Shown here one piece after another: positions 16,077 through 25,402 of a stretch of 64,000 nt of DNA. This stretch comes from Lachnotalea sp. AF33-28 (GTDB lineage Bacteria; Bacillota; Clostridia; Lachnospirales; Lachnospiraceae). Each line of letters begins with the position of its first letter. Positions within the stretch are counted from its first letter, which is position 1. The notes beneath the pieces are model-generated. The model did not search any database. It saw nothing but the letters and a program-made list of their open reading frames with translations, and was not told the origin of the DNA. The DNA lies in the NCBI RefSeq assembly GCF_003477885.1, contig NZ_QUEE01000002.1:1-64000 (forward strand), written 5' to 3'. The position numbers were made by a program, and so were the translations under genes.

Positions 16077-18199
16077 AATCACTTGTAATTGCAGAAAAGC
16101 CCTCGGTAGGGCGGGATATCGCGAGAGTTTTAAAATGCGGACAGAAAGGCGGCGGATACCTGGAAGGCGGCCGCTATATCGTCACCTGGGGATTAGGGCA
16201 TCTGGTCACGCTGGCCGATCCGGAGGATTACGATCCCAAGTATAAGGAATGGAAGATGGAAGATCTGCCGATGATGCCCGGAAAGATGAAGCTTACTGTG
16301 ATCCGTCAGACCGGCAAACAGTATCAGACCGTCAAAAATCTGATACACCGGGGGGATGTGGGTGAGATTATAATCGCCACGGATGCGGGCCGGGAGGGAG
16401 AGCTGGTGGCGCGCTGGATACTGGATAAGGCCGGAAGCCAAAAACCGATAAAGCGCTTGTGGATTTCATCCGTTACGGATAAAGCCATCCGGGAAGGGTT
16501 TGCAGGCTTAAAGGACGGTCACGCTTATGATAATCTGTATTATGCGGCGGTCTCCAGAGCCGAAGCTGACTGGCTGGTGGGCATCAACGCCACCAGAGCG
16601 CTGACCTGCAGATATAATGCGCAGCTTTCCTGCGGCAGGGTTCAGACTCCGACACTGGCCATGATCGCGGAAAGAGAAGAACAGATTCATAAGTTTCAGC
16701 CGAAACCCTATTATGGAGCGGCGGCAAAATGCAGTTCTCCCTCCATTCTGTTCACCTGGCAGGACGGGGAAAAAGGCAGCAGCCACAGCTTCGATCGGGA
16801 AAAGCTGCAGAACATCGTGGATCGCTGTTCCGGTGAAGCCGCCCGAATTATTGAGGTGCGCAGAGCGCCGAAAAAGACAGGAGCGCCTTTGCTTTATGAT
16901 TTAAATGAGCTGCAGCGGGATGCCAACCGCAGATTCGGTTTTTCCGCAAAAGAAACGCTGGATATTATGCAACGCCTCTATGAAAACCACAAAGTTCTGA
17001 CCTACCCCAGGACCGATTCCAGATATCTTCCCACAGATGTGCTGGATACGCTTGGTGACCGGCTGAAAGCCTGCGGTACCGGTCCCTACCGGGCGCTTGC
17101 AGGACCGCTGTTCCGACTGAAATTTACCGAAAATGTGCCGTTTGTAAATAACAGCAAAGTGACAGACCATCATGCAATCATTCCCACAGAACAGTATGTG
17201 CAGCTGGACCACATGACCAATGAAGAGCGGAAAATATACGATCTGGTGGTGCGGAGGTTTCTGGCTGTGATGTATCCGCCCTGCGAATACGAGCAGACCA
17301 CGGTCCGCGCACGGATCGGGACTGAAAATTTTACGGCCAGAGGGACTGTGATGAAGGCCAGCGGCTGGAAGGCGGTCTATGACAATCAGTTCCAGGAGGA
17401 AGAGGACGCGGAGGCACAGGGGCAGCTGCCTGATCTGAAGGAAGGCACGGTGCTTGATCACCTTACGGTCACGCTTACTGAGGGAAAGACGAAGCCCCCC
17501 GCCCCGTTTTCGGAGGCAACGCTTTTATCCGCCATGGAGGACAAAGGGCTGGGCACAGTGGCTACGAGGGCGGATATCATAGAAAAGCTGTTTAAAAGCT
17601 TTCTGATTGAAAAGAGGGATAAAGAGCTGCATGTCACTTCCAAAGCGAAGCAGCTGTTAGAACTGGTGCCGGAGGATCTTAAAAAACCGGAGCTGACAGC
17701 GGGCTGGGAGAAAAAGCTTTTGAGCATATCCGAAGGCAGGCTCAAGCGGCAGGAGTTCATGGAGGATATACGCGGTTACGCCCTGGAGCTGACCAGCCAG
17801 ATCCGGGCAGGTGAAGGCAGTTTCCGCCATGATAATCTGACCAGCCGTAAATGCCCGAAGTGTGGAAAACGCATGCTGCAGGTGAAAGGGAAAAATTCCG
17901 AGATGCTGGTATGTCAAGACCGTGAATGCGGGCATCGGGAGACTGTTTCCAGAACCAGCAATGCCAGATGTCCGGTATGTCACAAAAAAATGAATTTAAA
18001 CGGCACGGGTGACGGACAGATCTTTGTCTGTGCCTGCGGCTATAAGGAAAAGCTGTCGGCATTCCAGGAAAGGCGCAAAAAGGAGGGCGCCGGTGTGTCC
18101 AAAAAGGATGTGGCGTCCTACTTAAACCGCCAGAAGCAGGAAGAAAAAGAATCCGCCAATTTCGCGCTTGCGGACGCGCTGGCAAAGTGGAAGCTGTAG
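16073..18199 (+). CDS. topB: DNA topoisomerase III (TopB-type)
   Basis: Type IA topoisomerase that decatenates DNA. 708 residues. The Toprim domain starts KSLVIAEKPSVGRDIARVL and includes ATDAGREGELV. The catalytic Tyr311 is in LTYPRTDSRYLP. At the C-terminus CPKCGKRM...CQDRECG and CPVCHKKM...CACG form two zinc-ribbon-like motifs (about 595-660). AAGGAG precedes the ATG. The full length and intact motifs suggest a chromosomal enzyme rather than a plasmid or ICE fragment. Confidence 0.94.
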   Translation: MKSLVIAEKPSVGRDIARVLKCGQKGGGYLEGGRYIVTWGLGHLVTLADPEDYDPKYKEWKMEDLPMMPGKMKLTVIRQTGKQYQTVKNLIHRGDVGEIIIATDAGREGELVARWILDKAGSQKPIKRLWISSVTDKAIREGFAGLKDGHAYDNLYYAAVSRAEADWLVGINATRALTCRYNAQLSCGRVQTPTLAMIAEREEQIHKFQPKPYYGAAAKCSSPSILFTWQDGEKGSSHSFDREKLQNIVDRCSGEAARIIEVRRAPKKTGAPLLYDLNELQRDANRRFGFSAKETLDIMQRLYENHKVLTYPRTDSRYLPTDVLDTLGDRLKACGTGPYRALAGPLFRLKFTENVPFVNNSKVTDHHAIIPTEQYVQLDHMTNEERKIYDLVVRRFLAVMYPPCEYEQTTVRARIGTENFTARGTVMKASGWKAVYDNQFQEEEDAEAQGQLPDLKEGTVLDHLTVTLTEGKTKPPAPFSEATLLSAMEDKGLGTVATRADIIEKLFKSFLIEKRDKELHVTSKAKQLLELVPEDLKKPELTAGWEKKLLSISEGRLKRQEFMEDIRGYALELTSQIRAGEGSFRHDNLTSRKCPKCGKRMLQVKGKNSEMLVCQDRECGHRETVSRTSNARCPVCHKKMNLNGTGDGQIFVCACGYKEKLSAFQERRKKEGAGVSKKDVASYLNRQKQEEKESANFALADALAKWKL

Positions 18200-18299
18200 A
18201 AGCTGCATCATTCATAAAATAAGGTTGACAGGCATCGGAAATCATTGGATAATAAGAATGAGATGCTCCGGAGCAGTATCCGGATTATGAACAAAAAAA

Positions 18300-18342
18300 G
18301 TGCACAAAAGTGCGCAGGTCATCAATCTGCTGTTGATGGCAT
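18300..18342 (+). promoter_or_regulatory. Tandem-hairpin leader element, copy C (before rhaM)
   Basis: Hairpin 1 GTGCAC-AAAA-GTGCGC (18300-18315). Hairpin 2 GTCATCAAT (18318-18326) with GTTGATGGC (18332-18340). AAAGGAG follows after 3 nt. Confidence 0.6.
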
Positions 18343-18357
18343 GAAAGGAGAACAGAA

Positions 18358-18684
18358 ATGGAAAAAAGCAATAAATACGCATGGACATGGTTTGTGAAGG
18401 AAGAGTATCTGGATGAATATGTGAAAATGCATCTGAATCCCTGGCCAGAGATTTTAGAAGAGCATACGAAGGCAGGGTACCGCAACTACAGCATTTTCCA
18501 GAACGGCAATCAGTTTTTCTACTGCTTTGAATGTGATGATATCGACTTTGCCAATGAGTACATTGCAAAGAGCGAGGCCTGCCAGAGATGGAACGCGATC
18601 ACATCCAAGATGGTGGTGGGATCCTTTGATTTCAATGAGGAAGAGCCGATTAAATTTATGCCGGAAGTATTTTACCTGAAATAA
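18358..18684 (+). CDS. rhaM: L-rhamnose mutarotase
   Basis: Interconverts alpha and beta L-rhamnose. 108 residues, a dimeric ferredoxin-like fold. YAWTWFVKEEYLDEYVKMHLNPWPEI carries the conserved Tyr and His25; GYRNYSIFQNGNQFFYCFE and the final FMPEVFYLK are family-like. No other rhamnose gene is in the window, so this copy is isolated from a catabolic operon. Tandem-hairpin copy C lies directly before its SD. Confidence 0.85.
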   Translation: MEKSNKYAWTWFVKEEYLDEYVKMHLNPWPEILEEHTKAGYRNYSIFQNGNQFFYCFECDDIDFANEYIAKSEACQRWNAITSKMVVGSFDFNEEEPIKFMPEVFYLK

Positions 18685-18739
18685 GCTCAGCGGGAGAAAA
18701 ACGTACGCGCTATAAACACACTTAGGAGGACAATTGAGT

Positions 18740-19147
18740 ATGGAAACAGGAAGATTTGGATTGAAGCTTAGCTTTTATGCGGTATTAGGATTTATACTGG
18801 CGTTTTTAGGACAGACTTTTTTATGCGGACTGCTGCTCGGGTTTGTAATTTTAGTTGAGAAGAATGACTGGCTCACCAAGCAGATGATACAGGCATTTTT
18901 GCTCACAATTGTATCCAGCGTCGTGCATTCGGTGCTGTCCATTCTGGATATTTTTGAGGCGATCCCGTTCCTCGGTGTGGTATTTAGCTGGCTGTTCGGG
19001 CTGGTTAACGGCATTGTCGCCCTGATCGTGCTGCTCTTTGCCATCGCGGCGATCATCCGCGTCATGAAGGGACAGGATGCGAGACTGCCGCTGTTATCCA
19101 AATTTTCTGACTGGGCCTTCGGATTCGCAAACCAGGATCAGAACTGA
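18740..19147 (+). CDS. Small four-helix membrane protein
   Basis: 135 residues with about four hydrophobic segments (residues 8-38, 48-66, 75-95, 96-112). The KNDWLTKQMIQAF and FSWLFGLVNGIVALIVLLFAI pattern resembles the DUF4870/Tic20-like membrane proteins. AGGAGG (18724-18729) is 10 nt from ATG 18740; a TTG at 18734 is only 4 nt away. Function unknown. The next small membrane gene follows after 43 bp. Confidence 0.6.
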   Translation: METGRFGLKLSFYAVLGFILAFLGQTFLCGLLLGFVILVEKNDWLTKQMIQAFLLTIVSSVVHSVLSILDIFEAIPFLGVVFSWLFGLVNGIVALIVLLFAIAAIIRVMKGQDARLPLLSKFSDWAFGFANQDQN

Positions 19148-19190
19148 TCTGAAATACAACCGTGGAGTATGCCCGTGAAGGGAGTAAAAG

Positions 19191-19520
19191 ATGCGAAAGA
19201 AACTAAATGAGATTGAACAGAATTTTCAAAAAGACCTTCTGCGCCTGAAAAAGAAAAAACAGCGTTTGAAATGGAAGCTGTTTCTTCAGACCGTGCTGCC
19301 GGCGCTGCTGATCGCAATACTGATTGAGGCGGCGAGAATACTGGCTAGGAAAGGCGCAAAATCCGCTGTTCATAAACTGAAAGAGCATAAAAAAACTTCA
19401 TCCGCCGAAACGGTCAGTAAGCAGGAAAAGGAATCCGAACCGGGATCTGAAACTGCTGCCGTGCCGTCGGAACCGGCTCCCGAAACGGATGATTCGCCGG
19501 TTTCCGAGCCGCAAGTGTGA
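19191..19520 (+). CDS. Small hypothetical membrane-anchored protein
   Basis: 109 residues. A basic coiled N-terminus (NEIEQNFQKDLLRLKKKKQRLKWKL) is followed by one membrane segment (residues 29-47) and a long Ser/Glu/Pro-rich tail. I do not recognise the family. GGGAG precedes the ATG. It is probably co-transcribed with the upstream membrane protein. Confidence 0.5.
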   Translation: MRKKLNEIEQNFQKDLLRLKKKKQRLKWKLFLQTVLPALLIAILIEAARILARKGAKSAVHKLKEHKKTSSAETVSKQEKESEPGSETAAVPSEPAPETDDSPVSEPQV

Positions 19521-19557
19521 TTCGGCGCTGGAGCCGGTGGAAACTGCCGGGTGCAGC

Positions 19558-19688
19558 TAGTACAGTGTTGCGTAAATTCCTGCGATATAGTGCATGTTAT
19601 CTACGCAACGCTGTACCAGAGAAAATGAAAACAGGAATAAAGTAACAGGTATCCTCTGACACAACTGGCCGGAGGATGCCTGTTTTTT
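19558..19688 (+). terminator. Inverted repeat followed by an intrinsic terminator
   Basis: GTACAGTGTTGCGTA (from 19560) pairs with TACGCAACGCTGTAC (to about 19616) with one wobble. Then AACAGGTATCCTC (19644-19656) pairs with GAGGATGCCTGTT and a T6 run ends at about 19688. The second is a good terminator for the small membrane genes; the first is a repeat of unknown kind. Confidence 0.65.
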
Positions 19689-19708
19689 ACCGGCAAACAG
19701 GAGGGTGT

Positions 19709-21076
19709 ATGAAGACGAAAAAGAAGAGGGACAAGAGTTATCTGCTGTTGGAAGAGCAAAATCTGTATCGGGCCTTTGCCATACTGGCTGCACCGGTGCT
19801 GCTGTCCAATCTGCTGAAATCCTTTCATGACTTTGTGGATACATTCTTTATAGGCAGGATGGAGAACTCGGTGTCCGCACAGGCGGCTATGGCGATCAGC
19901 TGGCCTCTGCTGAATATCTGCATGGCGTTCAGCACCGGATTTGCGATCGCGGGGGTATCTGTGATCAGCCAGAATCTGGGGGCAGGAAGGGAAGAACACG
20001 CTAAAAAATATGCGGGTCTTCTGCTTACCCTGTCGGTACTGATCGGCGTGGTGATCAACCTGTTTCTCTATACCTGTTCGCCCTTTGTGCTTCATCTGAT
20101 GGGAGCAAAGGATGCTGTGCTGCAGCAAGGCGTAACTTATCTGCGGGTGAGATCCTTTGAAATGACGTTTATGTTTATTTTTACGGCTTTCCAGGCGGTC
20201 CGGCAGGCGCAGGGGGACACGGTGACACCGGTAATTCTCTCCACCGCCGCGATAGTGATCAATATCGTTTTAACCGGCCTGTTTGTGGAAGGATTTGGCA
20301 TGGGGATTTTCGGGGCGGCATTCGCCACCTTTCTCGGGCAGTTTGCCATCGCTCCCATATGTCTTGTGCTCCTATTTTGGAAACGCGGAGCAATGCCGGT
20401 CGGGCGGCAGGATCTGCGCTTTGATCCCAAGCGGTTCCGGCTTCTGGGGCGTCTGGCGCTGCCTTCGGCAGGCAGCCAGGCGTTAAGCTCGCTGGGTTTT
20501 CTGATTCTGCAGGCGGTTATTCTGGATTACGGCGAGGTAGTGTCCGCAGCTTTCAGCATAGGCAACAAGGTTTCAAATCTGCTGCTGATGCCGATAATGG
20601 CTCTGGGGTCCGTGCTGGCCGCCTTTGTAGGGCAGAACATCGGGGCGGACAATCCAAAGCGGGCCAGAACCTCCTACCTTGTCAGCAGAAATCTGGCGGT
20701 GGGGCTTTCCATAGCAGGCTGCGGTCTGCTGCTTCCGGTGAGGCGGACCATGATGGGGCTGCTCACCAACAATGCGGATACGCTGGCAGTAGCCGTAGAG
20801 TACGGTTTCTGGGTGCTGGCAACCCAGCCTCTGATGGCGCTGTTTCAGAATTATCTGGGCGTATTTAACGGTTCCGGCAATACGCGCTATTCATTCCTGG
20901 TAGCTACGGTGCGGCTGTGGCTGATCCGCCTGCCTCTGATTCTGTTTTTCAAAACATTTACGGAAATCGGAAGAGAGGGAATCTGGTATGCGATGGTCAT
21001 CAGCAATGTGCTGATCCTGTTCTATGCCGCATATCTGTTTAGAAAAGTGGATTTTAAGCCGACGAAGGGTGTTTAA
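19709..21076 (+). CDS. MATE-family efflux transporter
   Basis: 455 residues with about 12 membrane helices, the size of the MatE/DinF group. VDTFFIGRMENSVSAQAAMAISWPLLN and the repeated half-domain (SLGFLILQAVILDYGEVVSAAFSIGNKV) are typical. These proteins export drugs or metabolites using Na+ or H+. ATG 19709 follows AGGAGGGTGT. It is a single gene between two terminators. Substrate unknown. Confidence 0.88.
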   Translation: MKTKKKRDKSYLLLEEQNLYRAFAILAAPVLLSNLLKSFHDFVDTFFIGRMENSVSAQAAMAISWPLLNICMAFSTGFAIAGVSVISQNLGAGREEHAKKYAGLLLTLSVLIGVVINLFLYTCSPFVLHLMGAKDAVLQQGVTYLRVRSFEMTFMFIFTAFQAVRQAQGDTVTPVILSTAAIVINIVLTGLFVEGFGMGIFGAAFATFLGQFAIAPICLVLLFWKRGAMPVGRQDLRFDPKRFRLLGRLALPSAGSQALSSLGFLILQAVILDYGEVVSAAFSIGNKVSNLLLMPIMALGSVLAAFVGQNIGADNPKRARTSYLVSRNLAVGLSIAGCGLLLPVRRTMMGLLTNNADTLAVAVEYGFWVLATQPLMALFQNYLGVFNGSGNTRYSFLVATVRLWLIRLPLILFFKTFTEIGREGIWYAMVISNVLILFYAAYLFRKVDFKPTKGV

Positions 21077-21132
21077 AGCATTAGATTTTTTGGTTGGAAT
21101 GACTTTTTGAAAAGAAGACCGGATTCATAGTA

Positions 21133-21176
21133 CGGATTTACAGTGTCTGAAGCATTGTAAATCCGTTTTTATTTTT
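21133..21176 (+). terminator. Terminator after the MATE gene
   Basis: CGGATTTACA (from 21133) pairs perfectly with TGTAAATCCG, followed by TTTTTATTTTT. Directly after it, CAATAGGGTACGCCC resembles the palindrome after groEL. Confidence 0.85.
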
Positions 21177-21245
21177 CAATAGGGTACGCCCAGCAAATTT
21201 CAGGATTCTTTTTTCAATGAAAAATATGAATTTGTAAATTTTATA

Positions 21246-21288
21246 TTGACATATAATGCATATTGTATATAATGGATATATACAATAT
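21246..21288 (+). promoter_or_regulatory. Promoter and operator of the GntR-ABC operon
   Basis: TTGACA (21246-21251) and TATAAT (21268-21273) with a 16-nt spacer. A perfect inverted repeat ATATTGTATAT (21260-21270) / ATATACAATAT (21278-21288) covers the -10 and start region. Autorepression by the adjacent YtrA-type regulator is the likely reading. Confidence 0.8.
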
Positions 21289-21304
21289 ATGATAAGAGGT
21301 GCCT

Positions 21305-21682
21305 ATGAATATCATTATCAGTAATTCCAGCGGCCAGCCGATTTACGAGCAGATAATCTCGCAGATCAAAGCGATGATCATCTCCGGGGAGCTGAAAGAA
21401 GGGGACGCCCTTCCGTCCATGCGGCTTTTGGCCAAGGAACTTAGGATCAGTGTCATTACCACAAAGAGAGCGTATGAGGAGCTGGAGCGGGAAGGATTTA
21501 TCGTCTCTATCACCGGAAAAGGCAGCTTTGTGGCCGGTACAAATCCGGATTTTATTAAGGAAGAACAGCTTAGAAAGATTGAACTTCTGCTGTCGGAAGC
21601 GGTCGATGCCGCTAAAACAAGCGGAATTGGCTTAGGCGAGCTCAATGAACTGCTGGTTTTACTCTATCAGGGTGAAGCATGA
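21305..21682 (+). CDS. GntR-family (YtrA subfamily) transcriptional regulator
   Basis: 125 residues. The winged helix spans about residues 10-75 (QPIYEQIISQIKAMIISGELKEGDALPSMRLLAKEL, then VITTKRAYEELEREGFI). The effector part is only a short helical tail, as in YtrA regulators that sit before ABC transporters. ATG 21305 follows AAGAGGTGCCT. It is expected to repress its own promoter through the inverted repeat at 21260-21288. Confidence 0.9.
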   Translation: MNIIISNSSGQPIYEQIISQIKAMIISGELKEGDALPSMRLLAKELRISVITTKRAYEELEREGFIVSITGKGSFVAGTNPDFIKEEQLRKIELLLSEAVDAAKTSGIGLGELNELLVLLYQGEA

Positions 21683-21710
21683 ACAGCATGCCGAGGATTG
21701 GAGGAAAATT

Positions 21711-22559
21711 ATGAACTATGCACTGGAACTGAAAAATGTCTGCAAGCAATATGACGGATTTGCCTTAAAGGATGTGAATATCGCGCTGCCCCAGGGCTGC
21801 ATTATGGGATTTATCGGTGAAAACGGTGCCGGAAAGAGCACCACAATCAAGCTGATCATGGATTTAATACACAGGGACAGCGGTGAGATCAAAGTGCTGG
21901 GAAAGGATAATCTCACCCAGTTGGAGGAAGTCAAGGAACAGATCGGCGTTGTGATGGATGAAAACTGCTTTGCCGAATGTCTGTGTCTGTCGGATATCAA
22001 CCAAATGCTGAAACATATGTACAAAAACTGGCAGCCGGCCGTATTTCTAGACTGGGGAAAGCGTTTCGGCCTGCCGGCGGATAAGATCATCAAAGATTAT
22101 TCCAGAGGAATGAAGATGAAGCTGTCCATTGCAGTGGCGCTGTCCCATAAGGCAAAACTGCTGCTGTTGGATGAGGCCACCAGTGGCCTGGATCCGGTCG
22201 TGAGGGATGAAATACTGGATGTGTTTCAGGAATTCATACAGGAGGAGGATCATTCCATATTCTTATCATCCCATATTATCAGCGATCTGGAGAAGATTTG
22301 TGATTACATCACCTTTATCCATAAGGGGCGGATACTGCTGTGCCAGGAAAAGGATGAAATGCTGGAAAACTACGGTATACTCAAGTGCACACAGCAGGAA
22401 TTTGAGCGGTTGGACAAAGGCATGGTGCTGGGATACCGCAAAAACGCCTTTGGAGTGGAGGCGCTGGTGCGCAAAAAGGATGTAAAGGGAAGATTTATCG
22501 TCGATCACGCGGGAATAGAAGATGTGATGCTCTTTATGGTGAAATCGGAAGCATATTAA
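21711..22559 (+). CDS. ABC transporter ATP-binding protein
   Basis: 282 residues. Walker A GENGAGKST near residue 40, signature YSRGMKMKLSIA, Walker B LLLLDEATSGLDP and the switch His in SSHIISDLE. This is the YtrB/EcsA-like exporter class that pairs with an ABC-2 permease. GGAGGAAAATT precedes the ATG. Encoded between its regulator and the permease, so one operon. Substrate unknown; relatives respond to wall antibiotics, which is only analogy here. Confidence 0.9.
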   Translation: MNYALELKNVCKQYDGFALKDVNIALPQGCIMGFIGENGAGKSTTIKLIMDLIHRDSGEIKVLGKDNLTQLEEVKEQIGVVMDENCFAECLCLSDINQMLKHMYKNWQPAVFLDWGKRFGLPADKIIKDYSRGMKMKLSIAVALSHKAKLLLLDEATSGLDPVVRDEILDVFQEFIQEEDHSIFLSSHIISDLEKICDYITFIHKGRILLCQEKDEMLENYGILKCTQQEFERLDKGMVLGYRKNAFGVEALVRKKDVKGRFIVDHAGIEDVMLFMVKSEAY

Positions 22560-22608
22560 AGCGCAGGTTATCAAACACAGCTTATGGCAAATAAGGAGGA
22601 GAAAGAAT

Positions 22609-23223
22609 ATGAGCGGTCTGCTGTATAAGGATTTTTCAATCATTAAAAAACAGGGAAGGGTATATCTGATTCTGATTGCGTTCTATGCTATATTTGGAGT
22701 GGCGACTAAAAATGTCTCGATGTTTCCGGCAATGATCAGCGTGTTTGCGCTGATGCTGCCCCTGACAACCTTAAGTTATGACGAGGCGTGCAAATGGGAT
22801 AAGTTCGCGTTGACAATGCCGGTATCACGCAGGAATATTGTGCTTAGCAAATATCTGCTGGCCTTCATTATATCCTGCATTACATTGGTGCTCAATGTTA
22901 TTGTGGGTGCGCTCTGCGGCCAGGATGTGAGGGAGGCGTTTGTTGTGGGGGCATCCAGTGGGTTTGGTATCCTGGTGCTGGCATCGGCTGTGCTGCCGCT
23001 GGTATTTAAACTTGGTGTGGAAAAAGGAAGGTTGGCTTTGGTGGCGGTTGTCATGATACCGGCGATCCTGTTTATCGCATTCCGGAAGCTGAACCTGCAG
23101 CTGCCGCATCCGCGTCCGGATAATATTGCGGTGCTGCTGGCGGGAGCGGTGGTTATCGGAATCCTCTGGATCATCATGTCCATAATCATATCTATCGGAA
23201 TTTATCAGAAGAAGGAGCTCTAA
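22609..23223 (+). CDS. ABC-2 type permease
   Basis: 204 residues with six hydrophobic segments. The N-terminus MSGLLYKDFSIIKKQG and the TLSYDEACKWDKFALTMPVSRRNIVLSKY loop are typical of ABC2_membrane_5-like permeases. The preceding 40 bp (GCGCAGGTTATCAAACACAG...AAGGAGG) look like a degenerate tandem-hairpin element. Partner of the ATPase encoded immediately upstream. Confidence 0.82.
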   Translation: MSGLLYKDFSIIKKQGRVYLILIAFYAIFGVATKNVSMFPAMISVFALMLPLTTLSYDEACKWDKFALTMPVSRRNIVLSKYLLAFIISCITLVLNVIVGALCGQDVREAFVVGASSGFGILVLASAVLPLVFKLGVEKGRLALVAVVMIPAILFIAFRKLNLQLPHPRPDNIAVLLAGAVVIGILWIIMSIIISIGIYQKKEL

Positions 23224-23364
23224 TGTATGGTCCGGTGTATGTCCGGCATCTTCCGCTTGCGGCGCCATCCGATCTGTTGTAAAATGATAGCGTAACACAT
23301 TGACAGCAACGCTTCGGTATATCAAAAATCGGAGCAGGTGTATTAGGCAGGAGCGGTTATATAT

Positions 23365-24492
23365 ATGGAAAAGAGTAAATGCGGGCCTCTGGAGCAAATG
23401 CCTGGAGAGGCGCTGGCGCTCTTAAAGGAATTGGGAGCGATTCCGGCCCCTTCCCATAAAGAGGATCTTAGAGCGGAGTTCTGCAGGCGATGGCTGACAG
23501 CGCAGGGGGCGGAACCGGTATTCATCGATGATGCGAAAAATGTGATTTATCCTTACCGATGTGAGGAGAAAAAAGAGATCGTAGTATTCATGGCTCATAC
23601 GGATGTGGTCTTTCCTGATACAGAGCCCTTCACGGTGCGGCAGGAGGAAGACCGGCTGTATGCGCCCGGCATTGGCGACGATACGGCAAATCTGGTCAAC
23701 CTTCTGCTGGCGGCACGCTATATGGCAAAGCACCGTCCGGAGACATCAGCAGGCATCCTGTTCGTCGCCGATTCCTGTGAGGAAGGTCTGGGCAACTTGA
23801 AGGGCTGCAGAAAGCTTATGGAGACCTACGGCAGCCGTATCAAAGAAGTGGTTTCCTTTGACTGCGGTATCCCTGCGCTGGTGAATGCGGCTGTGGGATC
23901 ACAGCGCTATAAGGTTACGGTGCGGACGGAAGGGGGACATTCCTTTGGAGATTTCGGCCGGCGAAATGCGATCCACTGGCTGTGCTGTATGGTCCGGGAT
24001 TTGTATGAGACAGAAGTGCCCACAGAAGCCAAAACCACATACAACGTGGGGTGCATTGAGGGCGGCACAACGGTCAACTCCATCGCACAGGAAGCTCATA
24101 TGCTGTATGAATTCCGGTCTGTGGATCACGGATGCCTCAAACGCATGGAGCAGAATTTTGAAAAGCTCATAACAGCTTACAGAAACAGGGGGCTGGATAT
24201 AGAGGTGGAAACGGTTGGCATCCGTCCCTGCGGCAGGGTTGCGGATGACGGACGGATGGATGATATGGTTAAACGCTATGGCAGGATTATCCGGTCCTGC
24301 ACCGGCGAGGAGCCTGATCTGGCGGCCGCCTCTACCGATGCAAATATTCCGCTGTCCATGGGAATCCCGGCTGTAACTTTGGGAACAGTGCGCGGTAAAG
24401 GCGCTCATACCAGGGAAGAGTGGATTGATATCGGCAGCATGGAAACCGGAATGAGAATTGCGTTTGCCTGCATGGAAAGTCTGATTCTATGA
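23365..24492 (+). CDS. M20-family zinc metallopeptidase
   Basis: 375 residues. MAHTDVVFPD provides the first zinc His/Asp, APGIGDDTANLVN the bridging Asp, and SCEEGLGN the catalytic Glu with a zinc ligand. A lid-domain GGHSFGDF-like segment and a terminal GKGAHTREEW His complete the set. Likely a di/tripeptidase or aminoacyl deacylase in the cytoplasm. The SD before ATG 23365 is weak. No operon partner is evident. Confidence 0.85.
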   Translation: MEKSKCGPLEQMPGEALALLKELGAIPAPSHKEDLRAEFCRRWLTAQGAEPVFIDDAKNVIYPYRCEEKKEIVVFMAHTDVVFPDTEPFTVRQEEDRLYAPGIGDDTANLVNLLLAARYMAKHRPETSAGILFVADSCEEGLGNLKGCRKLMETYGSRIKEVVSFDCGIPALVNAAVGSQRYKVTVRTEGGHSFGDFGRRNAIHWLCCMVRDLYETEVPTEAKTTYNVGCIEGGTTVNSIAQEAHMLYEFRSVDHGCLKRMEQNFEKLITAYRNRGLDIEVETVGIRPCGRVADDGRMDDMVKRYGRIIRSCTGEEPDLAAASTDANIPLSMGIPAVTLGTVRGKGAHTREEWIDIGSMETGMRIAFACMESLIL

Positions 24493-24551
24493 TGTACATG
24501 AGTCAGGAATATAAAGTATAAATAGATTATAAAAAGACGGAGGAAAAATAC

Positions 24552-24761
24552 ATGGAAAAAGTGCAGTATGTCTGCCCGAAATGCGGATGTAATTCATATG
24601 AAACGGATCAGTTTCAGGCAACCGGCGGGAATTTCGCCAAGATTTTTGATGTGCAGAATAAGAAATTCATAACTGTAAGCTGTACCAGATGCGGCTATAC
24701 GGAACTTTATCGGGGAAATACCACAGACGGATGGAATATACTGGATTTCCTTACAAACTGA
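24552..24761 (+). CDS. Zinc-ribbon nucleic-acid-binding-type protein
   Basis: 69 residues. Two CxxC pairs (CPKCGC at 8-13, CTRCGY near 45-50) form a zinc ribbon of the COG3478/DUF2082 type. Such proteins are small and of unknown role. GGAGG precedes the ATG. A strong terminator follows. Confidence 0.75.
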   Translation: MEKVQYVCPKCGCNSYETDQFQATGGNFAKIFDVQNKKFITVSCTRCGYTELYRGNTTDGWNILDFLTN

Positions 24762-24776
24762 CGCTGAAGCAGCCAG

Positions 24777-24810
24777 CCGGTCCGCGAAGCGGACCGGAAA
24801 AAGCGTTTTT
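24777..24810 (+). terminator. Terminator after the zinc-ribbon gene
   Basis: CCGGTCCGC (24777-24785), loop GAA, GCGGACCGG (24789-24797), then AAAAAGCGTTTTT. Confidence 0.75.
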
Positions 24811-24842
24811 GATATTTCCTGAGTGGAAAGGCAAGGCAGGTC

Positions 24843-25394
24843 ATGAATCATTGCGGAACGCAAAGATTAGAGACAGAACGGCTGGTCTTAAGAAAATATG
24901 TGTATGAAGATGCTGCCGCTATGTATAAAAACTGGGCGTCAGATAAAGAGGTCACAAAGTATTTGACGTGGCCGGCTCATTCAAGTCAGGAAGTCACCCA
25001 GGGAGTGATAAAAGACTGGTTGAATGAATATTCCAACGAGAGCTATTATCACTGGGCGATTGTGCTCAAAGACAATGGGGATGAACCGATCGGAGACATT
25101 GCCGTAGTAGGCATGGATGAAAAGACCTCAAAGGTACATATTGGGTACTGCATTGGAAGAAAGTGGTGGCATCAGGGAATCACATCTGAAGCATGTAAAG
25201 CAGTTATGGATTTTCTTTTTGATGCGGTCAATGTAAAGCGGATTGAAGCACGGCATGACCCAGAAAATCCGAATTCGGGAAATGTCATGAAAAAATGCGA
25301 TATGAAGTATGAAGGGACTTTACGGAGTTCTGATTGGAATAATCAGGGAATTTGTGATGCCTGCTATTATGCACTGCTAAAATCAGAACGCTGA
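24843..25394 (+). CDS. GNAT acetyltransferase (RimJ/RimL-like)
   Basis: 183 residues. LETERLVLRKYVYEDAAAMYKNW is the usual N-terminus, and acetyl-CoA site residues lie in GYCIGRKWWHQGITSEACKAVMDF. ARHDPENPNSGNVMKKCDM is the final strand-helix region. The substrate is unknown: the family includes ribosomal-protein and antibiotic acetylases. A palindromic element starts 9 bp after the stop. Confidence 0.85.
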   Translation: MNHCGTQRLETERLVLRKYVYEDAAAMYKNWASDKEVTKYLTWPAHSSQEVTQGVIKDWLNEYSNESYYHWAIVLKDNGDEPIGDIAVVGMDEKTSKVHIGYCIGRKWWHQGITSEACKAVMDFLFDAVNVKRIEARHDPENPNSGNVMKKCDMKYEGTLRSSDWNNQGICDACYYALLKSER

Positions 25395-25402
25395 ATATCG
25401 GA

